Assembly: GCF_025751495.1 (NCBI RefSeq)
Contig: NZ_JAOWKZ010000005.1
Span: 310,001 to 374,000 of the forward strand
Direction of reading: 5' to 3'
DNA: 64,000 bases
Source: Albidovulum litorale
GTDB taxonomy: Bacteria > Pseudomonadota > Alphaproteobacteria > Rhodobacterales > Rhodobacteraceae
The notes beneath the pieces were generated by a model, which worked only from the letters and a program-made list of their open reading frames with translations, did no database searches and was not told the DNA's origin. Below are positions 54,452 to 63,528 of the stretch, in pieces (position 1 is the first letter of the stretch; every line of letters starts with the position of its first letter). The translations under genes and the position numbers were made by a program.

Positions 54452-55390
54452 TCAGTTCAGCGCGTCTTGCACGGCGGCCATCGCGTCGCCGCCATCTTTC
54501 GTCGTCACCCCGTCAAGCCAGGGGCCGAGCACATCGGAATTGGCCGCCAGCCAGGCCTTGGCCGCATCTTCCGGCGCTTCGCCGTCGTTCAGGATCGCAC
54601 CCATGATTTCGTTTTCCATGGCCAGCGTGAAGGTGAGGTTGGTCAGCAATTTGCCGGTGTTCGGGCATTCGCCGACGTAACCCGCGCGGGTATTGGTGAA
54701 GACCTCGGCGCCGCCGTAGTTCGGGCCAAAGACATCGTCGCCGCCCGACAGGTAGGTCAGCTCGAAATTGGCGTTCATCGGATGCGGTTCCCAGCCGAGA
54801 AAGACGATCGGCTTGCCGTCGCTGTCTGCATTGCCGACCTGCGCCAGCATCCCCTGTTCGGAGCTTTCGATCACCTCGAAGCCCTCCAGCCCGAACTGGT
54901 TCGCCGCGATCATGTCGATGATCAGGCGGTTGCCGTCATTGCCCGGCTCGATCCCGTAGATCTTGCCTTCGAGCGCATCTTTCTGCGCGGCGATGTTGCC
55001 AAAATCGGTGATGCCGAGATCCGCGCCCGCCTTGTTGGTGGCAAGCGTGTATTTCGCGCCTTCCAGATTGCGTCCGATAGTCTCGACGGTGCCTGCTTCA
55101 CGATAGGGGGCGATGTCGGCTTCCATCGTCGGCATCCAGTTGCCGAGGAAGACGTCGATATCTCCTTCGGCAAGGCCGGTATAGGTGACGGGCACCGAGA
55201 GCACCTTGACGTCGGTGTCGTATCCGAGCGCCTCGAGGATCGTCGTCGTGACTGCAGTCGTTGCGGTGATGTCGGTCCAGCCCACATCCGAGAAGGTCAC
55301 AGTGTCGCAGCCGGCGGCGAAGGCCGGGGCGGCGGCGGTCAGCGCGGCCGTGGCTAGAAGCGTCGCCCGCAGGGTCTTGGTGAAGGTCAT
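54452..55390 (-). CDS. choX: Choline ABC transporter substrate-binding protein
   Basis: A 312-residue periplasmic protein with a signal peptide (cleavage near AFA-AG, residue 25). The mature start CDTVTFSDVGWTDITATTA, NWMPTMEADIAPY and LGWEPHPMNANFELTYL supply the aromatic residues that, in Sinorhizobium ChoX, form the cage for the choline ammonium group. It is the first gene of choXWV, and a BetI-like operator lies 19 bases upstream of its start. Confidence 0.93.
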   Translation of the reverse strand: MTFTKTLRATLLATAALTAAAPAFAAGCDTVTFSDVGWTDITATTAVTTTILEALGYDTDVKVLSVPVTYTGLAEGDIDVFLGNWMPTMEADIAPYREAGTVETIGRNLEGAKYTLATNKAGADLGITDFGNIAAQKDALEGKIYGIEPGNDGNRLIIDMIAANQFGLEGFEVIESSEQGMLAQVGNADSDGKPIVFLGWEPHPMNANFELTYLSGGDDVFGPNYGGAEVFTNTRAGYVGECPNTGKLLTNLTFTLAMENEIMGAILNDGEAPEDAAKAWLAANSDVLGPWLDGVTTKDGGDAMAAVQDALN

Positions 55391-55408
55391 TGGTTGCTCC
55401 CTGTTTTC

Positions 55409-55428
55409 TTGATTGACGAGTCAATAAA
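55409..55428. promoter_or_regulatory. BetI-like operator 1 (choX side)
   Basis: ATTGAC-GA-GTCAAT at 55412-55425 is a perfect inverted repeat inside a longer near-symmetrical box, 22 bases before the choX ATG. An identical box lies at 55555-55574. TetR-type BetI repressors bind such dyads and are released by choline. Confidence 0.75.
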
Positions 55429-55554
55429 CTTTCAATTCACTGTTTCTGGCAAGGATTTTTTTCGCTCCCTGCCGAGAATCCAGCGTTTTGTGACCCTGAG
55501 CCTAGTTCAGAGACGGGGATTCTGAAAGAAACGACGTTCCTGGGTCGATTTTTC

Positions 55555-55574
55555 TTGATTGACGAGTCAATAAA
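55555..55574. promoter_or_regulatory. BetI-like operator 2 (betI side)
   Basis: This is an exact second copy of the choX-side box; identity extends three bases further on the left (23 bases in all). It lies 40 bases before the betI start, where repression of betIBA would act. The two copies start 146 bases apart, close to fourteen helical turns. Confidence 0.75.
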
Positions 55575-55613
55575 AGGTCGGATAGCGAGGGAATCGTTGG
55601 AAAGGGGCGAGTC

Positions 55614-56192
55614 ATGCCGAAAGTTGGGATGGAGCCGATTCGCAAGGCGGCATTGGTCAAGGCGACGATCACCGAGATCGGCCGCACCGGTTCGCTCGAC
55701 GTGACGGTCAGCCAGATCGCGAAACGTGCTGGCATGTCCTCGGCCCTCGCGCATCACTATTTCGGATCGAAGGAACAGATTTTCCTCGCCGCGATGCGCC
55801 ATGTCCTGACGCTCTACGGGGCCGAGGTGCGCGGTGCGCTGGCCGCCGCCGATGATGAGCGGGGCCGGATCAACGGCATCATCCGGGCGAGCTTCACCAC
55901 CTCGAATTTCCGGCGTGAGGTGATCGGAGCCTGGCTGAATTTCTACGTTCTGGCGCAGCAGCAGGAAGAGGCCGCGCGGCTTCTGCAGGTCTATCAGCGG
56001 CGGATGCAGTCGAACCTTGTCCATGCACTAAAGCCGCTGGTTGGCGACCGGGCGGGGGCGCTGGCAGGCGGCATCGGTGCGATGATCGACGGCGTCTATA
56101 TCCGCGAGGCGTTGAAGCACGGCACACCCGACGGTGTAGCCGCCGCCGCCATCGTCACCGACTATCTCGACCGCGAACTGGAGGCCCGATGA
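55614..56192 (+). CDS. betI: Choline-responsive repressor BetI
   Basis: A 192-residue TetR-family protein. The helix-turn-helix is [20 protein letters not shown] (about residues 30-49), followed by [14 protein letters not shown]. The C-terminal helices carry [16 protein letters not shown], a BetI hallmark. It represses the bet genes and, from the shared operator, the choline transporter, until choline binds. It starts 39 bases after operator 2, and the betB ATG overlaps its stop. Confidence 0.94.
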   Translation: MPKVGMEPIRKAALVKATITEIGRTGSLDVTVSQIAKRAGMSSALAHHYFGSKEQIFLAAMRHVLTLYGAEVRGALAAADDERGRINGIIRASFTTSNFRREVIGAWLNFYVLAQQQEEAARLLQVYQRRMQSNLVHALKPLVGDRAGALAGGIGAMIDGVYIREALKHGTPDGVAAAAIVTDYLDRELEAR

Positions 56193-57643
56193 AGGCGCAA
56201 CCGACAGCCAGCCATTTCGTCGATGGCGCCTATCTGGAAGACAAGTCCGGGGCGGCGATCGACGTCGTCTATCCGGCGACGGGCGAGGTGCTTGCTCGGG
56301 TGCACGAGGCGACGCCTGCGGTCATCGACCGGGCTTTGGCCTCGGCTGCGCGCGCTCAGAAGGACTGGGCGGCCCGCCCGCCGGTCGAACGCGCCCGCAT
56401 CCTGCGCCGCGCCGCCGACATGATGCGCGAGCGGAACCGGGACCTGTCGGAGCTTGAGACACTCGATACCGGCAAGCCCCTGCAGGAAACGCTGGTGGCC
56501 GATGCGACGTCGGGGGCCGATGCGCTGGAATATTTCGCGGGTTTGGCGCCGACCGTTACTGGCGAAACGATCCCGCTTGGTCGCGATTTCGTCTATACGA
56601 TCCGCGAGCCTCTGGGTGTTTGCGTCGGCATCGGTGCCTGGAATTATCCGACCCAGATCGCCTGCTGGAAAGGCGCGCCTGCCTTGGCGCTCGGCAATGC
56701 GATGGTCTTCAAGCCTTCTGAAGTTACGCCGCTATCTGCCTTGAAAGTTGCTGAAATTCTGGTTGAGGCCGGGTTGCCCTCCGGGCTCTATAACGTCGTT
56801 CAGGGGCGCGGCGCGGTTGGCGGCGCGCTGATCTCTGACCCGCGTGTGGCAAAGGTCTCGCTGACCGGATCCGTCGAAACCGGCAAGAAGGTCTATGCAA
56901 CCGCCGCAGCAGGCATGCGTCATGTGACGATGGAACTGGGCGGTAAGTCGCCGCTTATCGTCTTCGACGACGCCGATATCGAGGATGCGGTGGGCGGCGC
57001 GATGCTCGGGAACTTCTATTCCTCGGGTCAGGTCTGTTCGAACGGCACCCGTGTCTTTGTTCAGAAAAGGATCAAGGAGCAGTTCCTTGCCCGGCTGAAG
57101 GAGCGCACGCAGGCGATCCGTCTGGGCGATCCTCTGGATGAGGCGACGCAGATGGGGCCGCTGGTATCCGAGGCACAGCTTGAGAAGGTGTTGTCCTATG
57201 TCCGGAAGGGTCAGGACGAGGGGGCGCGGCTGATCACCGGCGGCGGGCGCGGGCCGGTCAATTCCGGCTTCTATCTGGAACCGACGGTCTTCGCCGATGT
57301 CAGCGATGCGATGACCATCGCGCGGGAAGAGATATTTGGTCCGGTGATGGCGGTGCTGGATTTCGAAGATGAGGAAGAGGTTGTAACCCGCGCCAACGCA
57401 ACGGAATTCGGCTTGTCAGCGGGCATCTTCACCCGTGATCTGACCCGTGCGCATCGGGTGATTGCCCGGCTTCAGGCCGGGTCCTGCTGGATCAACGCCT
57501 ATAACCTCGCGCCGGTCGAGGCGCCCTTTGGCGGGGTGAAGCTGTCAGGCGTCGGGCGCGAGAATTCGAAACAGGCGATCGAGCACTACAGTCAGGTGAA
57601 GTCGATCTATGTCGGCATGGGCGCGGTCGAGGCGCCCTACTGA
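56189..57643 (+). CDS. betB: Betaine aldehyde dehydrogenase
   Basis: A 484-residue aldehyde dehydrogenase oxidising betaine aldehyde to glycine betaine with NAD(P)+. The nucleophile is Cys283 in [14 protein letters not shown] and the general base Glu249 in [34 protein letters not shown] and [10 protein letters not shown] are the typical BetB segments. The ATG overlaps the betI stop, so repressor and enzyme are co-translated. betA follows after 72 bases. Confidence 0.95.
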   Translation: MKAQPTASHFVDGAYLEDKSGAAIDVVYPATGEVLARVHEATPAVIDRALASAARAQKDWAARPPVERARILRRAADMMRERNRDLSELETLDTGKPLQETLVADATSGADALEYFAGLAPTVTGETIPLGRDFVYTIREPLGVCVGIGAWNYPTQIACWKGAPALALGNAMVFKPSEVTPLSALKVAEILVEAGLPSGLYNVVQGRGAVGGALISDPRVAKVSLTGSVETGKKVYATAAAGMRHVTMELGGKSPLIVFDDADIEDAVGGAMLGNFYSSGQVCSNGTRVFVQKRIKEQFLARLKERTQAIRLGDPLDEATQMGPLVSEAQLEKVLSYVRKGQDEGARLITGGGRGPVNSGFYLEPTVFADVSDAMTIAREEIFGPVMAVLDFEDEEEVVTRANATEFGLSAGIFTRDLTRAHRVIARLQAGSCWINAYNLAPVEAPFGGVKLSGVGRENSKQAIEHYSQVKSIYVGMGAVEAPY

Positions 57644-57715
57644 GAGGTCAGGCGGCGAGGTCTGGAACCAAAAGAAATGCGGGTGACGGTGTTCACCCGG
57701 GATGAAGTGGAGACG

Positions 57716-59374
57716 ATGATGGAAGCCGATTATGTCGTTGTAGGTGCCGGGTCCGGTGGCTGCGCCATGGCCTATCGGCTGGCCGAGGCCGGGAAATCCG
57801 TGATCGTCATCGAACATGGCGGCACCGATGCCGGGCCCTTCATCCAGATGCCGGGGGCGCTCTCCTATCCGATGAACATGTCGCTCTATGACTGGGGGTT
57901 CCGGTCCGAGCCCGAGCCGAATCTGAACAACCGGCAACTGGCCACGCCGCGCGGGAAGGTGATCGGCGGTTCCTCCTCGATCAACGGCATGGTCTTCGTG
58001 CGCGGTCACGCCAAGGATTTCGACCACTGGGCCGAGGCGGGGGCCTCGGGCTGGTCCTATGCCGATGTCCTGCCCTATTACCGGCGGATGGAGACCTGGC
58101 ATGGCGGCAATGGCGCGGCCAGTGAGTTCCGGGGCAATTCCGGCCCCCTCCATGTCTCGCGCGGGCCACGCAAGAACCCACTTTTTCATGCCTTTGTCGA
58201 AGCCGGGCGGCAGGCGGGTTACGAGGTTACCGAGGATTATAACGGCGAGAAGCAGGAAGGCTTTGGCCCCTTTGAAGCGACGATTCACAAGGGCCAGCGC
58301 TGGTCGGCGGCAAATGCTTATCTGAAGCCCGCGCTTAAGCGCGAGAACTGCACTCTGGTTCGGGCTTTTGCCCGCAAGGTGGTGATCCGCGAGGGCAGGG
58401 CGGTCGGCGTCGAGGTCGAGCGGTCCGGCCGGGTCGAGGTGATCACGGCCCGCGCCGAGGTGGTGCTTGCGGCGTCCTCGATCAATACGCCGAAGCTTCT
58501 GATGCTGTCCGGTATTGGACCCGCCGCGCACCTGGCGGAACACGGGATCGGGGTTCTTGCGGACCGCAAGGGGGTGGGTGCGAACCTGCAGGATCACCTT
58601 GAAATCTATATGCAATTTGCCTCAAAACAGCCGATCACGCTTTATAAATACTGGAACCTCTGGGGTAAGGCCTTTGTCGGCGCGCAGTGGCTTTTTACCC
58701 GCACCGGTCTCGGTGCCTCGAACCAGTTTGAAAGCTGCGCCTTCATCCGGTCGGACAAGGGGGTCGACTACCCCGATATCCAGTACCATTTCCTGCCGAT
58801 CGCGGTGCGCTATGACGGCAAGGCGGCAGCCGAGGGTCATGGCTTTCAGGCCCATACCGGGCCAATGCGGTCGAAATCGCGCGGCGCCGTGACGCTTCGT
58901 TCCGCCGATCCGCGCGAAGCGCCGGTGATCCGCTTCAACTACATGTCCCATCCCGACGATTGGGAAGAGTTCCGCAAATGCGTACGCCTGACGCGCGAGA
59001 TCTTCGCGCAGGAGGCGTTTGAGCCTTTCGTCAAGCATGAGATTCAGCCCGGTCAAGGCGTTGAAAGCGATGAAAAAATCGACGCCTTCATCCGCGAGCA
59101 CGCCGAAAGCGCCTATCACCCCTGCGGCACGGCGAAGATGGGGCGGCGTGACGATCCAATGGCGGTGGTCGATCCGGAGTGCCGGGTGATCGGGATCGAG
59201 GGGCTGCGCGTCGCCGACAGCTCGATCTTCCCGCGCATCACCAACGGCAACCTCAACGCGCCCTCGATCATGGTGGGCGAGAAGGCCGCCGATCACGTGC
59301 TGGGCAGGGGCATGCTCGCCCCCGCCAATTCCGAGCCGTGGAATTCGCCGCGCTGGAAAACCGCGCAGCGTTGA
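57716..59374 (+). CDS. betA: Choline dehydrogenase
   Basis: A 552-residue FAD-dependent GMC oxidoreductase that oxidises choline to betaine aldehyde at the membrane. The FAD fold is [21 protein letters not shown] at the N terminus (given as [16 protein letters not shown]), signature 1 is [18 protein letters not shown], and the active-site His-Asn pair lies in [11 protein letters not shown] and [17 protein letters not shown]. The start at 57716 follows GTGGAGACG; a 13-residue upstream extension is unconserved. It is the last gene of betIBA. Confidence 0.95.
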   Translation: MMEADYVVVGAGSGGCAMAYRLAEAGKSVIVIEHGGTDAGPFIQMPGALSYPMNMSLYDWGFRSEPEPNLNNRQLATPRGKVIGGSSSINGMVFVRGHAKDFDHWAEAGASGWSYADVLPYYRRMETWHGGNGAASEFRGNSGPLHVSRGPRKNPLFHAFVEAGRQAGYEVTEDYNGEKQEGFGPFEATIHKGQRWSAANAYLKPALKRENCTLVRAFARKVVIREGRAVGVEVERSGRVEVITARAEVVLAASSINTPKLLMLSGIGPAAHLAEHGIGVLADRKGVGANLQDHLEIYMQFASKQPITLYKYWNLWGKAFVGAQWLFTRTGLGASNQFESCAFIRSDKGVDYPDIQYHFLPIAVRYDGKAAAEGHGFQAHTGPMRSKSRGAVTLRSADPREAPVIRFNYMSHPDDWEEFRKCVRLTREIFAQEAFEPFVKHEIQPGQGVESDEKIDAFIREHAESAYHPCGTAKMGRRDDPMAVVDPECRVIGIEGLRVADSSIFPRITNGNLNAPSIMVGEKAADHVLGRGMLAPANSEPWNSPRWKTAQR

Positions 59375-59544
59375 GCGCTGGCCCGCGTCCGATTGCCGTC
59401 TGGTATCCGTCCAGCATCCGTCCCGACAGATGTCGGGCGCGGGATGGCGCCTGCGCGAAACCTGGCCACCGGGTCCGCGCCCCGGATTGCGCCTGCCACC
59501 CGTTCGGGTACCATCGGTGAAAAGAGCAAATGGCAGGCAGGATC

Positions 59545-60678
59545 ATGGATATCAGCAGACGGCATTTCACATTCTCTCTCACCGCCTTCGGGCTTGCCGC
59601 CTGCACCAGCACGGCCCCCATCGCCTCGCGCAACACCGGGGGACTGGCGGCTGATCTGCGCCCCGTGGCCAATTCCGGCTATGACGCCTGGGTCGCGGGG
59701 TTCCGGGCGCGGGCCGGGGGCTACGGCATATCCGACGCGACCTTCGCCGCGGGATTTCGCAATGCGGGGTTCCTGCCCGGCGTGATCGAGCGCGACCGTA
59801 ACCAGACGGAGTTCACGCGCACGCTGGAGGACTATCTTTCCATCGCGGTTTCGGACGAGCGGGTGGCGAAGGGCCGGGCGGCCTATGCCCGTCACGGGGC
59901 CACGCTGTCGGCGCTGGAGGCGCGTTACGGTGTCGATGCCCATATCATCACGGCAATCTGGGGGCTGGAGAGTTTCTACGGCGAGAGGCGCGGCGATGTG
60001 CCGGTGATCTCGGCCCTTTCGACGCTCGCCTATGACGGGCGGCGGGGTGCGTTCTTCGAAAGCCAGCTCGTCGCGGCGCTGAAGATCCTGCAGAACGGCG
60101 ACATCACGACCGAGCGGATGACCGGAAGCTGGGCGGGTGCGATGGGGCATACCCAATTCATCCCGACTTCGTATCTCGCCTATGCGGTCGACTACACCGG
60201 TGACGGGCGGCGCGATATCTGGTCCGAGGACCCGAGTGATGCGCTCGCCTCCACTGCCGCCTATCTGTCGCGGAGCGGCTGGCAGCGCGGCGTCCGCTGG
60301 GGCGCCGAGGCGGGCGAGGGCGCTGCGGGCAACGTGATCCAGCCACAGCCGGGCGGCCCGCGTTTTGCCGTGACCGGGAATTTCACGGCGATCAAGCGCT
60401 ACAACAATTCCGATGCCTATGCGATCGGGGTGGGGCATCTGGCCGACCGGATCGGCGGAGCGGGACCCTTGCGTGGCACGTTCCCGCCCGATGCCTATGG
60501 CATGAGCAAGGCCGACCGCATCGCTTTGCAGCGCGGCCTGACCGCGCGAGGCTTTGATACCGGCGGCACCGATGGCGTGATCGGGCCGAAGACCCGCGAG
60601 GCAATCAGCGCTTATCAGGCCTCCCGTGGCCTTGCGGTGACGGGTGAGCCATCGCTTACGCTGCTGCGGGCGCTTTAG
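59545..60678 (+). CDS. Lytic murein transglycosylase, MltB type, Tat lipoprotein
   Basis: A 377-residue enzyme that cleaves peptidoglycan glycan strands. The N terminus combines a twin-arginine motif (SRRHFTF) with the lipobox LAAC (Cys20), so the folded enzyme is probably exported by Tat and lipidated. The SLT domain has catalytic Glu142 in AIWGLESFYGERRG, and HTQFIPTSYLAYAVD follows. A C-terminal peptidoglycan-binding domain (about 315-375) ends with DGVIGPKTREAISAYQ. An ATG 15 bases upstream is also possible. Confidence 0.88.
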   Translation: MDISRRHFTFSLTAFGLAACTSTAPIASRNTGGLAADLRPVANSGYDAWVAGFRARAGGYGISDATFAAGFRNAGFLPGVIERDRNQTEFTRTLEDYLSIAVSDERVAKGRAAYARHGATLSALEARYGVDAHIITAIWGLESFYGERRGDVPVISALSTLAYDGRRGAFFESQLVAALKILQNGDITTERMTGSWAGAMGHTQFIPTSYLAYAVDYTGDGRRDIWSEDPSDALASTAAYLSRSGWQRGVRWGAEAGEGAAGNVIQPQPGGPRFAVTGNFTAIKRYNNSDAYAIGVGHLADRIGGAGPLRGTFPPDAYGMSKADRIALQRGLTARGFDTGGTDGVIGPKTREAISAYQASRGLAVTGEPSLTLLRAL

Positions 60679-60704
60679 GAGACGTTGACACCTTGTTTCG
60701 TCCC

Positions 60705-60780
60705 GCCTTCGGCGGGCCGACCCGCCGGGAGGGCGCTGCCCTCCCGGACCCTCCCGGAGTATTTGCAAACAGAAGAAATC
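60705..60780 (+). repeat. Intergenic hairpin repeat with CCGGAGTATTTG core, copy 2
   Basis: After the transglycosylase stop come CCCGCC-TTC-GGCGGG, then GGGAGGGC-GCT-GCCCTCCC, then CCGGAGTATTTG and AGAAGAA. The last two parts are in the same order as in the copy at 24891-24950. It lies between convergent genes and may terminate both. Confidence 0.65.
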
Positions 60781-60786
60781 AGTGGA

Positions 60787-61422
60787 TCAGGCTGTGGGCA
60801 CCAACCGGGCGGGGATGAGACCGCGCAGGGCGTTGCCCATGAACAGGCGGCGCGCACGGGGCAGGTCCTTGGCGCGGACCACCTTTTCGCGGACGCGGCC
60901 CTCATGGATCAATTCAGCGCGGAGGATGCCCGGGAGGCAGCCGGAGGTGAGCGGCGGCGTCACAAGGCCGTTGCCGAAATCGGCAAAGAGATTGGTGATC
61001 GTGCCTTCGGCCGCCTCGCCGCGCGTGTTGAGGAACAGCGCCTCGTCGATTCCGGTGGGCAAGGTGGCCCGGGTCTGGTCATAGAGCGCGCGTTCGGTCG
61101 TCTTGTGTGCAAGGAGGGGCGCGTCGGGGTTGAGCTTTTCGCTGGCAAGGATCACCCGCCATTCAGGCGGGTTCGGGGTCAGCAGGCTTGTCGTAACCTC
61201 GGCATCACCCGCCCGACCGATGGTCAGCCGCACACGGAGCGGCCTTGTGCCGGTCACGGTCGCGAGCGCCGTGTCGATGGCGGTCTGGTCCCAGGTAAAG
61301 CCCAGCGCGGCAGCAGAGGCACGGGCGCGGGCCAGATGGGCGTTCAGCCAGGAAAAGCAGTCGCCATCCCAGCCGAAGGTTTCGATCAGTCTTGTATCAG
61401 CTCGGCAAATCGGGCTTTCCAC
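60787..61422 (-). CDS. pabC: Aminodeoxychorismate lyase (class IV aminotransferase)
   Basis: A 211-residue PLP enzyme that splits 4-amino-4-deoxychorismate into pyruvate and p-aminobenzoate for folate. Lys107 in LLAHKTTERALYDQ is the likely PLP lysine, and EGTITNLFAD and TPPLTSGCLPGILRAELI mark the cofactor site. It is shorter than E. coli PabC (269), but this short form is common beside pabB. It starts at a GTG 36 bases inside the end of pabB, in another frame. Confidence 0.85.
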   Translation of the reverse strand: MESPICRADTRLIETFGWDGDCFSWLNAHLARARASAAALGFTWDQTAIDTALATVTGTRPLRVRLTIGRAGDAEVTTSLLTPNPPEWRVILASEKLNPDAPLLAHKTTERALYDQTRATLPTGIDEALFLNTRGEAAEGTITNLFADFGNGLVTPPLTSGCLPGILRAELIHEGRVREKVVRAKDLPRARRLFMGNALRGLIPARLVPTA

Positions 61423-62519
61423 AGCGCCTCCTCATATTCGCCCGCCGCAGTGGAATCGGCTACGATGCCCCCGCCCACACCGAACTCCACTTCCGTCTCG
61501 CCGTAAAGTGTCAAGGTGCGGATTGAGACATTGAAACTGGATGCGCCATCCGGCCCCATCCAGCCGATCGCGCCGCAATAGGCGCCGCGGGGACCGGATT
61601 CGAGTTCGCGGATGATCTCCATCGCGCGGATCTTCGGTGCGCCGGTGATCGAGCCGCAGGGAAAGAGCGCACGAAAGAGCGCCGAGGGTTCGGTGCCGGG
61701 CTGTAGCTGTCCGGTCACGCGACTGACCATCTGATGCACGGTGGCATAGCTTTCGATGGCGTAAAGTTCGGGCACCCTGACCGAACCGATTTCGCAGATG
61801 CGCGATATATCGTTGCGCAAAAGATCAACGATCATAAGGTTTTCGGCGCGGTTCTTAAGGCTTTGCTGAAGCTCCATCTTTAGCGCCGCATCATGGGCAG
61901 GGTTGGAGGCGCGGGGTGCGGTGCCCTTCATTGGCCGGGTCTCGATCCGGCCCCGGGCATCGGTCGCGAAGAAAAGCTCGGGTGAGCGCGAGACGAGGAC
62001 TGGCAGATCGTCGAGTGCCACGAAGGCGCCGTGGCGGACCGGCTGCCGCGCTGCAAGTGCGCCGTATAGTCCAAGTGCGCTGCCGGACCGCGTGGCCCAC
62101 ATCTGCATCGTCAGGTTCGCCTGATAGATATCCCCGGCGCCGATGTAGTCATGGATGCGCGCCAGCGCTGCGCCGTGATCTGCGGCGCTCCAGACCGGCT
62201 CGGGGCGGCTGAGGCGCGCCGCACCGGCTTCGGCGGCGGCCTCTGCAAGTGCGCCACCAGCGTTTTTGGGCGCGTCGTAGATGCCAAAGGCCAGAAGCGG
62301 TACGCGGCGCCCCTCAGGCATTAGGGCCTCAAGGCGTGGTTCGAGCGCATAGCCAAGCTCATAGGATGCGAAACCTGCGATCCAAAGCCCGTCGGCTTGC
62401 GCCTTGTCGAGGGCGGCAAGCGCGGGTGCGACCTCCTCCGGCCCGTCAGCACGGATCAGCCGCCGGGGGCGGTCGAAGAGCGCAGGCGCGCCGTCCGGGC
62501 CATGTTCGAGCAGGATCAT
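61386..62519 (-). CDS. pabB: Aminodeoxychorismate synthase component I
   Basis: A 377-residue chorismate-binding enzyme that adds ammonia to chorismate for folate synthesis. AGDIYQANLTMQ, ETRPMKGTAPRA, NLMIVDLLRNDISRICE, FPCGSITGAPKIRAMEII and GGGIVADSTAAGEYEE are the conserved strand and active-site motifs. The start at 62519 gives MILLEHGPDGAPALF, the N terminus usual in this family; the 42 residues upstream are unconserved. pabC follows with a 37-base overlap. Confidence 0.92.
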   Translation of the reverse strand: MILLEHGPDGAPALFDRPRRLIRADGPEEVAPALAALDKAQADGLWIAGFASYELGYALEPRLEALMPEGRRVPLLAFGIYDAPKNAGGALAEAAAEAGAARLSRPEPVWSAADHGAALARIHDYIGAGDIYQANLTMQMWATRSGSALGLYGALAARQPVRHGAFVALDDLPVLVSRSPELFFATDARGRIETRPMKGTAPRASNPAHDAALKMELQQSLKNRAENLMIVDLLRNDISRICEIGSVRVPELYAIESYATVHQMVSRVTGQLQPGTEPSALFRALFPCGSITGAPKIRAMEIIRELESGPRGAYCGAIGWMGPDGASSFNVSIRTLTLYGETEVEFGVGGGIVADSTAAGEYEEALWKARFAELIQD

Positions 62520-62699
62520 ACGGGTCGTCACCGCCTTGGGAATCGCGCGGCGAACTTGGGCGCTTGGGCCCGCGAGCGCAAGCGCGTTGCCGTCGCTTTT
62601 CATGTCATTCGCGTCGACAGGGGATGCCGGTTTGACCGAGGTCAAGGTTTGCGGTGCAGCGACCTTCCATAAATCGGGGGAACGTCAATATGGAGCGCG

Positions 62700-62942
62700 A
62701 TGATGTCGAATACCCCGCATGAACTGCATGAAGAGTTTCCCGCCGAAGCCGACAAGATCCACGAGCTGAAGGTCTCGAACGCGCATTTCGCCCGGCTGGC
62801 CGAGGAATACCATGCGGTCAATCGCGATGTGCACCGTGCCGAGACCGGGGTCGAGCCGGTTGCCGACATGGTTGAAACCGAGATGCGAAAGAAACGTGCC
62901 CATTTGAAGGATGAGATCGCGCGGATGCTGGCGGCGGTCTGA
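62700..62942 (+). CDS. YdcH family (DUF465) small protein
   Basis: An 80-residue, largely helical protein with HELHEEFPAEADKIHELK and FARLAEEYHAVNRDVHRAE, the DUF465 pattern, then KKRAHLKDEIARML. Heptad-like spacing suggests a coiled coil. Function is unknown across the family. The second ATG (62703) is at a better distance from GGAG. It is divergent from pabB and convergent with the coxG-like gene, with two strong palindromes between. Confidence 0.85.
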   Translation: MMSNTPHELHEEFPAEADKIHELKVSNAHFARLAEEYHAVNRDVHRAETGVEPVADMVETEMRKKRAHLKDEIARMLAAV

Positions 62943-62976
62943 CAACGGGGCACCGGATAATCAGGGCGGGGCGCGA

Positions 62977-63000
62977 AAAAGTTTTGGTCAAAACTTTTTA
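62977..63000. terminator. Palindrome between ydcH and coxG-like genes, first of two
   Basis: AAAAAGTTTTG (62977-62987) and CAAAACTTTTT (62990-63000) are exact reverse complements around GT. The A and T runs at the ends would give a U tract on either strand. The next palindrome shares its TTTTGGT-CAAAA centre. Confidence 0.6.
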
Positions 63001-63006
63001 CGCCTG

Positions 63007-63037
63007 CCGGAAGGATTTTGGTTCAAAATCCTTCCGG
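63007..63037. terminator. Palindrome between ydcH and coxG-like genes, second of two
   Basis: CCGGAAGGATTTTG (63007-63020) and CAAAATCCTTCCGG (63024-63037) form a perfect 14-bp stem with a GTT centre, 6 bases after the first palindrome. A bidirectional terminator is the simplest reading. Confidence 0.6.
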
Positions 63038-63059
63038 TCCCACGTTTTGGGGCAAGGGC

Positions 63060-63509
63060 CTATTCCGTCGGCGGTTCCACCGCTTCCTGAAAGCGGGTGA
63101 AGAACTGGTCGGCCATCTTGCGGGCAAACCCGTCGATCAGGCGGGCGCCAAGCTGGGCGATCTTGCCGCCGACCCGGGCCTCGACCTCATAGACGAGATC
63201 GGTGCCCCCTTCGGCATCCGCCAGCCGCACTTTCGCCGCGCCCTTGGCAAAGCCCGCGACCCCGCCCGAGCCTTCGCCGGTGATCGTGTAGCTTTGGCCC
63301 GCAACGATGTCCGACAGCGTGACGCTGCCCTTGAAGGTCGCCTTAACCGGGCCGACCTTCTGCACGACGGTTGCGCTGAACCCCTCTTCTGGTGAGCCGG
63401 TCAGTTCGGTGCAGCCGGGAATGGCAGCTTTCAGTGTTTCGGCATCGTTGAGCCGCGCCCAGACCGTGGCGCGGGGGGCGGCGATGATGCGGTTGCCGGT
63501 CAGGTCCAT
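63060..63509 (-). CDS. CoxG-like SRPBCC family protein
   Basis: A 149-residue protein of the START/SRPBCC fold, closest in wording to CoxG (carbon monoxide dehydrogenase subunit G): MDLTGNRIIAAPRATVWARLND, split as LTGNRIIAAP and VWARLND, then AAIPGCTELTGS, VKATFKGSV, and a hydrophobic C-terminal helix. CoxG helps anchor CO dehydrogenase to the membrane, but no coxMSL genes are in the window, so this may be a stand-alone homologue. Nineteen bases separate it from the regulator gene upstream. Confidence 0.8.
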   Translation of the reverse strand: MDLTGNRIIAAPRATVWARLNDAETLKAAIPGCTELTGSPEEGFSATVVQKVGPVKATFKGSVTLSDIVAGQSYTITGEGSGGVAGFAKGAAKVRLADAEGGTDLVYEVEARVGGKIAQLGARLIDGFARKMADQFFTRFQEAVEPPTE

Positions 63510-63528
63510 TTACTGCGTCCTTTGCGTT

